NCBI GenBank assembly: GCA_036321105.1
Contig: JAYEPQ010000008.1
Location: 1,570,001 to 1,634,000 of the forward strand
Length of the DNA stretch: 64,000 bases
Direction of reading: 5' to 3'
Source of the DNA: Dracaena cambodiana
Lineage: Eukaryota > Streptophyta > Magnoliopsida > Asparagales > Asparagaceae
The notes below the pieces were generated by a model that worked only from the letters and a program-made list of their open reading frames with translations, was not told the DNA's origin and searched no databases. A program made the translations under genes and the position numbers. Of this stretch, positions 24,401 through 36,400 are shown piece after piece. Position 1 is the stretch's first letter, and every line of letters starts with the position of its first letter.

Positions 24401-27400
24401 TTAACCGTCCACTATTCAGTTAGATTTTGATTTTGCAGAGATAAAGCAAGGATACACTATGTTTCGCCCATGACTCACCTTTTACTTCATTGACCTCAAC
24501 TTCATTCCTCATCTGTTGTGCTCTAGGGTAATGTTTACATCAACTCCAATCTTCATCCATGTCTAATCCCTCCTCAGTGTTTTAAAGTAGTATTTGCCGA
24601 GGTTTTAAGCTCCAACTGGCTAAAACCAACGGCATGTTTTAGATCAACACTAACTGATTCCTAACAAGAAAGAAATACAAGAAATAGCCATCTCTGCATT
24701 AAACTCAGAAACCCCAAGGGAATTAACTGTAGAAAAAGAGATATAGGTCATTGAAGAAAAAATTATAGGGTAATTTTTTTCCCCCCACAAAAGGCTGAAG
24801 TTGGATTGAAGTGGAGAAAGCGCTACAAATTTGAGGAACAATAGGATATGAAGATCACCAGAGGAGCTGACGAATACACTCTTGTGAAGCAACATTGATG
24901 GAGAAATCTACACAACAGAACTCTATGACCTCCTTAAAGTTTGCCAACTAAAAATGCTCCTGCAAAGTGCTTACAGGTTAATTCAACCTTCCTCATGCGG
25001 TTAAACCAGTCAGCTGATGACCAAAGGCTAGCTCCACAACAATCTCTATAGAAAACTGAAATCATATGGTCATAAATGAGTTGGTCAGCTGTGAGACAGC
25101 CAATGCTTATCAGCAAGAACCAGGCCAGAATAACAGCAAAGGGGATCCTCTAAGCCGGCATGTGAAGTAGAGAATTATACTTGAAATGCTACTAAAGGAA
25201 GAAATGATGTTACTTAATGAAACATGCTTTCAGAGAAAGGTCAGAGGATTAGATCCAAGATATGATGCCATTGGGCCGCATGAGAAGACTAGATAATGCA
25301 GTAGGTAGAGTAACATACATACATCAGGTACTTTGGCAATAAGAAGTATATGACCAATTTATACTAAAACACCATGTTTGGACTCACCCCTGGCTGTTCC
25401 TTGATTTAATGCATTTCCCAGAGACAAAATTGTCTGCATGATCCTTTTCAGTTTGACAGAATTTCTGATCTGATAAGCAAAAATTTTCAGTGATAAGATA
25501 ATCAATAGTGAAAAAAAAAAAACAAGGTACCAAAAAGGATTCATACCTCTTTCGCAACAGAATTGACAATGTTCAGATTACCCCTCAACTCAGCAACCTG
25601 GAAGAGAATTTTAAAAGGAAGCAAATGCATTAACATGTGATAAAAATATTATAAAGACAAGTAAATATATAAAAACCATAGCAAAGTGTAGACTGTCTAA
25701 CCTGGGAACGAAACTGAATTTTGAAAGAGAAAACTCTAAGCTTTGATTCTACCCTTGGAACTTTCATCAGCTCTAAAAAGTACTGGTTGATAAAATCAGG
25801 AATAGCACAGATCAGTACTTATTTAATAAAGATAATCAGTCATTCTACAAGAAGAAATATACACAATTTTAGACAGCAAGCATCTGGATGCAGATTCAGC
25901 TCGCTTGTTTCAGAGGATTCATAGCTGGGATATATAACACTAAATAATGGGCTTTATCACGAGAGAATCCAACTTCTTTGAAGGTTGACGACATTAATCT
26001 TACTACCATAGTGGGGAACTTAGGATTGCCAAAATACCAACCTCTTATAATGCAGTCAACTCTGAGCAAATTTAGACTACATTGCTGGCAAAGCCAAATG
26101 GGTAGGAATGCAGACAAATCGGATCCAGGGTAGTTATGGTATTATTATACTTGTACTTGTTTTCTTCTTCCGGACACGAATATGAATATGGATATTGCTC
26201 GGATACTAATTTACTACCCATATTTGACAAAACCAAATACGAATTCGAATCGGATATGCATATTATTAATTATGACAATATTTTGAAAGCAAAATGATAC
26301 CAATTACCAATAACAATGTTTTACTATCAAAAAAATATTTCTTAATGTGTTACGAAATATTAAACCGACATTACTCTTTATATTGTCATTAATAGTCTGT
26401 ATATTCAGATATCTGTTCAAACCATATTTTTAGACAAAAGGGTTACAAATGTTCACATTCATCAAAATACGGATTCAAATTCAAATATGGATCAGATTAT
26501 TTGTATTTGCTTACATCCCTACAAATGGTGCAAAGTTCTATGTAAACCATTTAGTTTACTTGGAGATGTTGCAGCTCCAAATGCAGAAAGAAATGACAAA
26601 TCCAGTGTCTGGTTCGACGCAAGACTCGAAATGTGAGGCTTGGAGCTTTATTTAGGAGGCATTTCACCATAACTGTTGCTGCAACCAGATTGGACTCAGC
26701 TTACATCATTTGAAGCATTTGATGTAGTCAAATGGAAATATCAAAAAAAGAGGAACGTCAAAAAAGAGGAAACATGCTGCATCAGAATGCATCCTAATAT
26801 ATTGGTATCCTCTGATGAAGACCAAGCTCTCAATTACATCTGACAAGACATGAAATTTTAAAATCCCACAGATAAAAAAGCAGCAAGAGTTAAAGAAATA
26901 AGACGAGAACTGCCCATTTCTGAGCAGGTAATTTCTAGGACAAGCTACATGGTATTGTAATAGAGAGAGCACCAGTTTCCTTGCCAAAAGTGAAAAAATA
27001 GCGGTAGTAATCTATCCTTGGAGGAAAAACAAATTTTACCGACCTGTTCGCATTTCCCTAATGTTTCTTTATCTCCAGCGAAACCCTGAAAATTATGGAA
27101 GTGCTTTATGGATATATGAAAGGTTAAGGAGCATGACATTACAAAAAACAGGAAATGATTTGAGTATCAAAGGTAGTCAAACCATATGAATTTACCTTGA
27201 GTAGCTCCATTTCCTCCTTAGTGGGGCAAAACTTTATCAGATTATCTACCTGATCACCATCCAAAACAGAATCGTCCAGAGCAAGCACTGAACTCTGCAC
27301 AATAGTGAAAGAGATCATGACTGAGAAATCCAACTTAAAGATCTATATGATTATAATGTGAGCCGACACAATACCAAAAACAAGAACAATTCATTCTCAG

Positions 27401-30400
27401 AACTCAGAAGTTAAAGGGTTAAGTAATACAATGGAAGTAACAAACAAGTATATTTCAAATGAAATTTTGCCGTCTTGACCCTTTCTACACAGCCTACAAC
27501 ATGACTTTATTCTTCATCATGAACACCTGGACTTTATATACAACTTTAATCATTCACAATGTACATTTACACTTGATCACAAGAGCTTTGTGTTTTAAAA
27601 CTAAATGAAAAAAATGTGGAGGCAGTGGACAATAATTTTTTTACAATTCTAAAGGCAAAATGTTACCGGAAAGGCACAACACAACTACCTTAAACATACA
27701 AAATTATTCAGAGCTAGAGTGCTTACCATCAAATCACCAAGAGGCATTTTAACCTTTGTAAGCATGATCTCACAATTATTAGCCCTCCTGAGATCAATCT
27801 GTAAGGCATAATATGTAAACATAAATTGTTACATGATACAGAAAATTGCTCCTGGACAAGGGAAAAGTATACAACTACAAGAAAGAAAATAACAAAGATA
27901 GAAAAATAAATAAATAAAGAGCAATCTTTATGCAGACTAACAAGTTCTAAGAATTGCCGGATATTATTAGACCTTCACAATTGTATTCATGAATAGCATT
28001 AAGTTTATACCTATGGGTATATATACAAGTAACTAGCATATTCTTCTTTTGTATTTTAGGTTATATAAACTCACATTTATATAGAAAAAGTCTCAGCCAC
28101 AAGTCAATCAATATAATTGCACATTAACTGATGCCATTGCTGGCTGCCTAGCAAGCTAAACAAGGCTTTGCTTTGAGTAAGGTAAAATATTCCCAGTTTC
28201 TTTCCTGAGAACAGAAGGAAATTAATGTCACGGACCATAGAGCTTCTTCAGGTGTTAGGAACAATACCTACTGGAGAAGGGGCAAAAAAACGTCAAAGCC
28301 AATGTTTATAATCAGATTTGAACACGAAAGTACTAAAGAGCAAAGTAGGAAGTTACATCTGCTACTAATATCTTATAATGAAATACACAGTTGAAGAAGA
28401 AATCTAAAAACCAATCTACTATATTGCAGTATCTTTGGTTCATAATCGGGCAATGGGGGCAGGATACAATGTTTTGAATATTACATAGGATTAGTCAGAT
28501 CAGTACATCCAGCCAGCATACGTTGAGTCATTTTCTAACTCTATCTATGATATATTGAAAGTTTACATGCACAAGCATACATGATAATAAAATTTGTATA
28601 TAATAAAATTTGTATATACATTGTAGACGTAAATTAAGAACATTGTAGACGTAAATTAAGATTTAAGATAATATCAGCTTACTAAATAATATCTTAAACC
28701 AGTTTACTAATTAATATCTTGCACCATCTAATATCTAAAAGTGCAAAATTGGCATAAGAAAAATAGAAAGAAAGTACTCTAATAAGATAAATAACATACA
28801 TGATGACAACAAATTAAATAATCGATGTCCAAAGTCCAAGCTTCAAAACCAATAGCCTTAAGTTTCTAAAAACTGTATCGAAACAGCGAAATAAATCAAT
28901 TAATCATCAAGTGTTCCTCATTTAATTCTTGCATCGCTATGTTTGGCAAACATGATCAGAAATCGTATGAGGATGAGGATGGTATGAAGTATGAACAAGG
29001 TAACCCTGAAAATTCTGAAGCAAAGATTGGAACCGAAGTTAAATTTTTAATTATTTCATCCAACACCATATGCTCATCATACTCCAATAACATTTGAAAC
29101 AAGGAATGGCAACTTCAAAACAAATGCAGGCTCTTTCTAGGCTCCCACAGGGTATGATTTTGGCAATTTGGAAGGGAGTGTAGCTTATATGTATTTTCTT
29201 GACCTCCAAGTTAAATATAGTTGAGTTCTTAATCATAAATGCAAGTTACCCTTATGGCAGAGCCCTTGGTAGGCACACTTGCATATTTCAGTATAGTTCT
29301 GATTCATGGATGCCCATGTGCAGCATGCTGAATCAGGACGCAGAAGTGCCAACAGTTTATCACATACTAAATCAGTTTACTGTTTTCATCTTTATCCAAT
29401 TTCTGTCAAAATAAGATTTGTCACTTGGCCATATAATACGGCTGGACCTGATAGGCTCCATGAACAGATCCAGATGACCTGATCCACTATCATTTGGTGA
29501 CAATCCTGGCTCAATCTGATAACCTCCATAAATGAAACCATTGGATGACCCAATCCTCTACCATTTGGTAACAAATTCCAAACTGGTAAAGGAGAGAGCC
29601 TTGCATAAAACATAGAAAGGAAAATGGCAGATAAGAAGACCACCTTATAGCTGTTGTTTAAGCTCATGCAACAAGACAGCCTATCAAACTTCATTGATCA
29701 ACTAAAACTTGATTGGATATAAGTGTCCTGATCTTCATAAGGAATTGCATTGGTAATTCATCTATTAGGCATGTGAGTCAAATTCCCATACCAAGGCACA
29801 ATACTTGAATCAAAATGTTCGGCAAAAGATACAGAATTATAAAGCCCAATAGAGGCTCTGGTTTCTGAACCCTGAGTAATAGCAAGTTGCATTCTTTGCA
29901 GCAAGAGTAATTATATAATATTGCATAATGTATCTTCACTGTTGACATCAAGTTAGACCACTCAAAGTGGGAGTCTAGGTAGTTGCTTGATTATCATAGT
30001 GCCTGGTAATTAATGGACGAAGGAATGCTGAACAATGGAATGTCTATGGTTTAGTCCCAGGTAGATTTACTAGTAAAATATTACCTTCTCACTTTTTAGC
30101 ATTAATACAAAATTCATACTACCTATAAAAATAAATTGATAAATAAGAGTCAGAAGAATCAGGCCATAAATCCTTTTTTCATTAAAATACCTGCAAGCTA
30201 GTTTAAGTAGAAGAAGCAGACCAATTTGTTAATCTGTTGGTGCATTTTTTAGGGAGAACTGGATTACACGACAAATCCAGAATTATACAGTTATACAACC
30301 ACATTTTCGGTGTTCATGGTATGGAAAGAAGTCGTAGCCAGCATAGGGTCAAGCAAAGGATTTCTAACATTCTATCTAACTGGAAGACTGTTTACAAAGT

Positions 30401-33400
30401 CATAAACTTGGCAGTCATTGCCGCGTCAGTGGTGTCACTTCTATGCTCTTCTGCTACTACTCTAGTATTTGTCATCCGACTCACTGCTGTTATTTTTCTG
30501 CTTAATGTCAATGGAGCTGTTTCAAATACTAATATGCTAAGCTACCACTGCTTCTGCCCACGCTCTATCCACCTGTCTGTCCTACTATGCCTAAGACTGT
30601 AAATTGTTTAGTAGATAACACAGTTGCTCCTCGTGCCTCTAATCCTACTAATATCTTCAAATACTTACTCGTAGACCAACTGCTTTCTCTACTCCTATTC
30701 CATACATTTTTGAAGCTGCTACACCTGCAGCTTCCGCTCCCTTTAACGGTACTTTTTCTAACTATACTACAATTACAGCTCCTAATGATGATGATGAGGT
30801 AAGACATTGTATAACAGAAGCAACAAAACTTCCTCTTTACTATAAAAATCAAGCTAGATGGATTTCATTCATCAGTAAAATACTAATAATCAGGTAAAAA
30901 TTGCAACAGAAGAATTTATTACCAGATGAACTTTGTCTGGCTTATTCCCAAGTGATGGACGCCCACTTGCCTTATCAGCAGAATTTCGAAGATCAGAGTT
31001 TGGCACTGCCGCTGAGAAAAGACTCTCAAGTTCAGACATGTCAAACTCTGGTGCCCTACAAGAAATTGAATATTGACAGATGTATGAAAACGTTAATCCA
31101 GAAATCATAGAACATAATGATGAACATCATTAGCATAGAAAAATGGATACTTTGACGCTTCATCGGCTTTTTGTGTCTCAGCCCATAGACTTCCCTGCAT
31201 AGCTCTTGTTACTTTAACCCAATGCAACGGCTTTAAAGAAGCCTTCTTGGATGATGATTGGGTAGATTGCCGATGACTTATGCGACTCGAGCTCCGTCCC
31301 CTCATAGCACTAGATGGACCATTCAACCCACTAGGTGGAGGTGGAGGTGCGCCTTCACAGCTAGCTCCATTATATCCCAAAGAGGTTGGTTGAGATAATC
31401 CCTTAAAAGAAAAATGACCTAAAGGAGGAGGAGGCACAGCTGGAACATTGAGCAGTTTCTGGGACATAGAACCACCAGACTGCTTTGATGAAATTAGAGG
31501 TGCTGGAGGTGGAGGTGGTGCTGAAGATGAAGACCCTGAACAGGAAGGAGGTGGTGGAGAAGGGGCGCTACACTTGTCCATAGGTGGGGGAGGACAAGCA
31601 GAAGCAGATGCAGAAACCAGAGGTGGACGAGGGGGAGTTGATGAAGAAACTGGTGGTGGAGGGGGAGGGGGAGGGGGAGGGGGAGGGGGAGTTGATGAAG
31701 AGACTGGAGGTGAAGGGGACAGAGGAATCGGCTTGCCACTGGGTTGCAGCATGTGAATTGATGAAATGTGAGCAGTTATACCAGATGTCAGAGAGACGGA
31801 AGCCGTTTGTATCCCTTGATTGGCAGAGGGAAGGGGAGAAGGGGGAGGAGGAGGAGCAGGTATAGAAGGTTTGAAAGGCTTTGAATCTGGATGCTGTGGA
31901 GTTGGTGGTGCTTTTAGCAATTGGGATGGTTTTTGCAATGACAGTGGAGGTGGTGGTGGTGAGGGCGGTGCCAGGGATGGTGGTGCCAATCTCTGTTGTG
32001 CCAGTGGTGGTGGTGAAGGGGGGAGGGAAACAGGTGAAGAAGGTGCTGCTGATTTTGTTGACCTCATTGGCGGCGGCGGTGGCGGCGGTGGCGGAGGTGG
32101 TCTAACAGGCATAGCAATTGCAACAGGGGTAGTAGGAGGCAGTGGAGGTGATGGAGGAGTTACTGGACCTTTCATGGTGGAGTTTACCCTAGAAGGTATT
32201 GGTGTGAGAAGAGGTGTTGGCGATGAAAGAATTTTGGGTTCAGCAAGTGAAAGAGACGGTGAAGCAATCTTGAGAGCAGCACTTTCAAGGGAGCCAGAAG
32301 TAGTTAAAGCTGCAAGAGATGGAGCAGATGGAGATAATGTTACTGAATGAGCAACTTCAGAGTTCATGAGTGATTCATGATCCTGAAGCAGAGCTGTAAT
32401 CCCAAGAGCTGATGGTGCACTGTGATATCTTGACACTGGTACAGGAGAGCCTTGCAGAGAATTGACGGAAGAAGCTGGGGTTGATTGAGATTCTGGCACT
32501 CGCTGGGATAGTAATTTAGAATGAGAAGGACGATGAGGTGCAGTTTGCAAGTCCTGACGCATAACATTATGCTTCTTTTTATCTGAATCAGGAGAATGTT
32601 TCTGAAAAGGTAGATGTTGCTGCTTAGGATCAGAAGGTGATAACGTCGTTATTCTGTTAGCCTCATTCAACTTCACTCTCCCTTTAAGCATGTCAGAATA
32701 CTCAGGACTAGATTTCTGTGGCAGTTCAACTTCAACTTTCTGCGGAGAAACTGAGTCAAGAGGATGCTTCTGTAAGGGCATGTGCTGCTGCTTAGGATCA
32801 GAAGGTGACAATGTCGTAATTCTGTCAGCCTCATCCAATTTCACTCTCTCTTTAAGTGTGTCAGGATACTCAGGACTAGATTTCTGGGGCAGATCAACTT
32901 CTTTCTGCAGAGAAATTGAGTCAAACTTCTCTTGGAGAACATTTGAAGAAGTTAATTTTTGAAGAACATGAAGTGCAGCATCTCCCTTCCCATCTACCCA
33001 ATCAATGTAGTTAAAGAACTCCTGAACCATGGCAAATGCTTCCACTGGAAGGCCCTCTTTCTCATCACCAGTAGCCAACTCCACAGTGACAAGGGAAGCA
33101 GCTGCATCCATTTCTGAAAGAAGAACCTATACAAAAGAAAGCTTCATATCACTATAAAAAATTAGATAACAGGAATATCCTTGCAAGGAAGAGATACAAA
33201 CCTCAGCTCTGAAATCCTTTGGAAAACGGTCTTTTGCATTCCACAGAATGTCAATCTCATCACGATTAAGCATCAGAATGTTAGATCTGATAAATGCCGT
33301 GTTGAACATGACCCTGAACATCATCTCCTCACGTTCCAGATCTTCATCTAGGGTAATGCACTCAAGTACCACATCACCTTGTATGTGGCAATGGATATCA

Positions 33401-36400
33401 ATTTTAACTAGTTCACAATCTGCCTGCATCCAGTTGTTGAACCATGTCAAAGTTATGTAAGGTTCATAGACCCACATGGATCGTTTTCAGTCATAGATTA
33501 ACATCGTTGGTAGGTATTTGGATAAAAATGTATTAAACTGAGATCTCTTTCATGGATTACTCACACGCCTTCACATTTAACAATTTGAGAAGTCTACCAC
33601 ACTTAAAATAATTGCTTATAACAGGATGCACTATGAAAATACGTCAACTCTCAAGTGTATGTACACATATAAATGAGCACATGCACACACACAATAAGAA
33701 GACAGTATAAGAGTATAAATCACCTGTCTGTAAAGCCGAACGCTTTTGCTCTTCTTGGGTGTTGAGAATAGAACTTTAGGAGTGCGATCAGAAGCTAGAA
33801 CGGGATCCTGACCATAAATCCGAAATATTGGCCTGCAACCCCCTTCCCTGTCAAAGTTAGGAAGAATCCTGAGAATAACACAATCCAAAGTAAGTGCTCT
33901 ATCCAGGGGAGGCCACTGTGCACCAACGTTCCTCCTTGAAATATACTGTAAATATCTCAACTGAGAAGGCAATGGATTCAACGGTGACAACAACTGCAAC
34001 AGCTCACGAGGAGCTTGCTTGTATATCATGTCTAATGTCTTCTGTTCACCTGTATACTGTTTCCGATAGATCAAAAGACCTGCCAACATGAAAGCAAGCA
34101 CAGGCCATCCACCTCGCTCGCAGTGCATTAGCAAGACATTCTGCTGACCTAATGAGAGCCAGCTCTCACTCGACCTCAGGAAGTGGTGAATCATCTCCAT
34201 TGTTAGTAAAGGACATCCTTCATAGTGTCGGGGGTAGTCCATCACAGTCATATCATATTCTGATAAGATGTCAGCTATTTGGCTTTGATGCTCGCCTTCC
34301 CGAAAGTTGAAAACCATAAAGGAGGCATCAGGGGAATGTTCGCGGAGTTGAGAAACAATTCCTCCAATATAGACCTTATATTCATCTTCTTCCAAAACAT
34401 CGGTCGTGAAACAACAATCAAATACTGCAGATCAACCACCGAGCATCACATTATACAAAATTGTGTTAAGGTGAAAAAAATCTCAGCCATCAAACCGTGA
34501 TTGTGAAAATGAACTCAAACAAATAAAACTAACAAGCATGAATGAAGGAAATTCGGAGACCATAAGCAAAGAGTCAAAAGGCAAGACTTAGACCACTTTT
34601 AAAGATCAGATGTTGCGCTCGTAGCACCAGCACGATGCTCTCTGATTTGAAGGGATGAACTCAATTTTTCTTGTGAAAAATGAATCCAACATCCGAATCA
34701 TCAGGCAAAACCTTTCATTGAAATAGTTAGGAAGTGCTGGAGAAAAGAAGTTCCAATAAGAGAAGATCTAGCAACAACGACAAACAAAACAACAACTAAG
34801 TCTTTTATCACAAGTAGTCAGGGTAGGCTACATGAACCAAAAGAGAAGTATCCTTATTCACTCATTCCTATGAGCAATGTGTCTTTATTTAAGCCTTTAG
34901 CATCTTTACGTATCACCTTGATCCACAATAACAGAAGATCTAGAAATTCCTAAATGCATATTTCGGTAAGATGATCTTCCATGGTTATCCAGGTTCACTT
35001 AAGTGATCTCAGCCTATTAGAAATTAACAGGTTGTCTTCCTTCACATTGAAGGATTGACCTTTCCCTCATTAAATTTTCTTCAGACAATTGAAGTTTATA
35101 CATTATGAGAAAGTATCTTTTGATCAAACTGGCATTTAATATGAGTAAATTACTATAAGTGTGTTTCTTTAAAAAGAACAAAAAAATTCCAGACTAATGA
35201 AGCTTCAGTTCATTATGTATAGGTGAAAAGAAGTGAATCCTATGGTTCCTAAAGACAAATAACTGAGTAAGCTAATGACTGATATTGCATTACTTGGGAA
35301 TCGGGAAGACTTCTGAAAGTTTCAGTTATAAGATGTAAAGCGTAACTAGATCGTCAATAGAACCCATCTTTAGCTCTGCTACTTCTCAGATTGAGGTACA
35401 TATGGCATACCCTTCTTTAGAAGAAAATAGTTCCTTTCAGTTCATACGATGTAAAAGCTTAATCTTTTGATTGGAAATATGAACTATAATTAAGATAGAT
35501 TTTGATGGCAATAGCTGACAAAGTTCAATTGAAGAATGAATTTGGTAGAACCTTGAGTCCTCCAATTGACTATGCCAGATGTAGATAATCTATGGTTATG
35601 ATTTGAAGCCCATAATTTCTTTCCAGAATTAGTAAATTCTCCTTTCAAAGAAGAAAAGTTATAAATCAAAGAGCTTCCAATGAGAAAACATCCCTTCCAA
35701 TTGCATTACCAAGCAACCCACAATGTGGAACATATCTCCCAAATTCTGGAACATTTGCTATTTGTGAATATAATATCAAAGCTCAGGATTTTCAATGACT
35801 CTTTAATGTCCTTGGCCCCTTTGATGTGGCTTTTTAACTTCCTTTGATGTCGCTCCTTGACTTTGTCCCGATTAATAAAACCAGTTGAAAGAGGAGTTGA
35901 AAGAGGCAAAGGGAGGACATAGAGCATTTTTGTTGAAAATAAAAGAATAAGATTTAAAATCTTAGAATTACTATCGGTATCAACCAATGTTACATAATAT
36001 CAGGTATTGGCTATATCAAATACATCGGTAAAATATCAGCAATATTGATAGTATCAATACCTATATTATAGTGTCTATATCGTATGAGATACTTCAAAAT
36101 ATGACACAATAGTTGTGATATGCATCGACTATGAAACATAGACAGACATGGAACATAGATATGACGCGACATGGACACGAGAACACAGCAAAATCTAAAA
36201 AAAGCAGGACTTGGGACTTGGGAACACTACGACAAAAATATACATGTATTTATTCATGTGATATATATAATACGCATTAAAACTCGTAATACCTAAATGC
36301 GTTTCTTTGAAGTAGAAAGAAAAGGAAAAATAATAATTTAAAACATAAATTCTAATCAAGTAATTATATAAAGAAATGAATTCGAATTCAATCCAACAGA

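Noticed and set aside
31448..32350. Long glycine-rich plus-strand frames
   Set aside because: They are the antisense shadow of the polyproline FH1 segment in formin exon 4; GGN codons mirror CCN.
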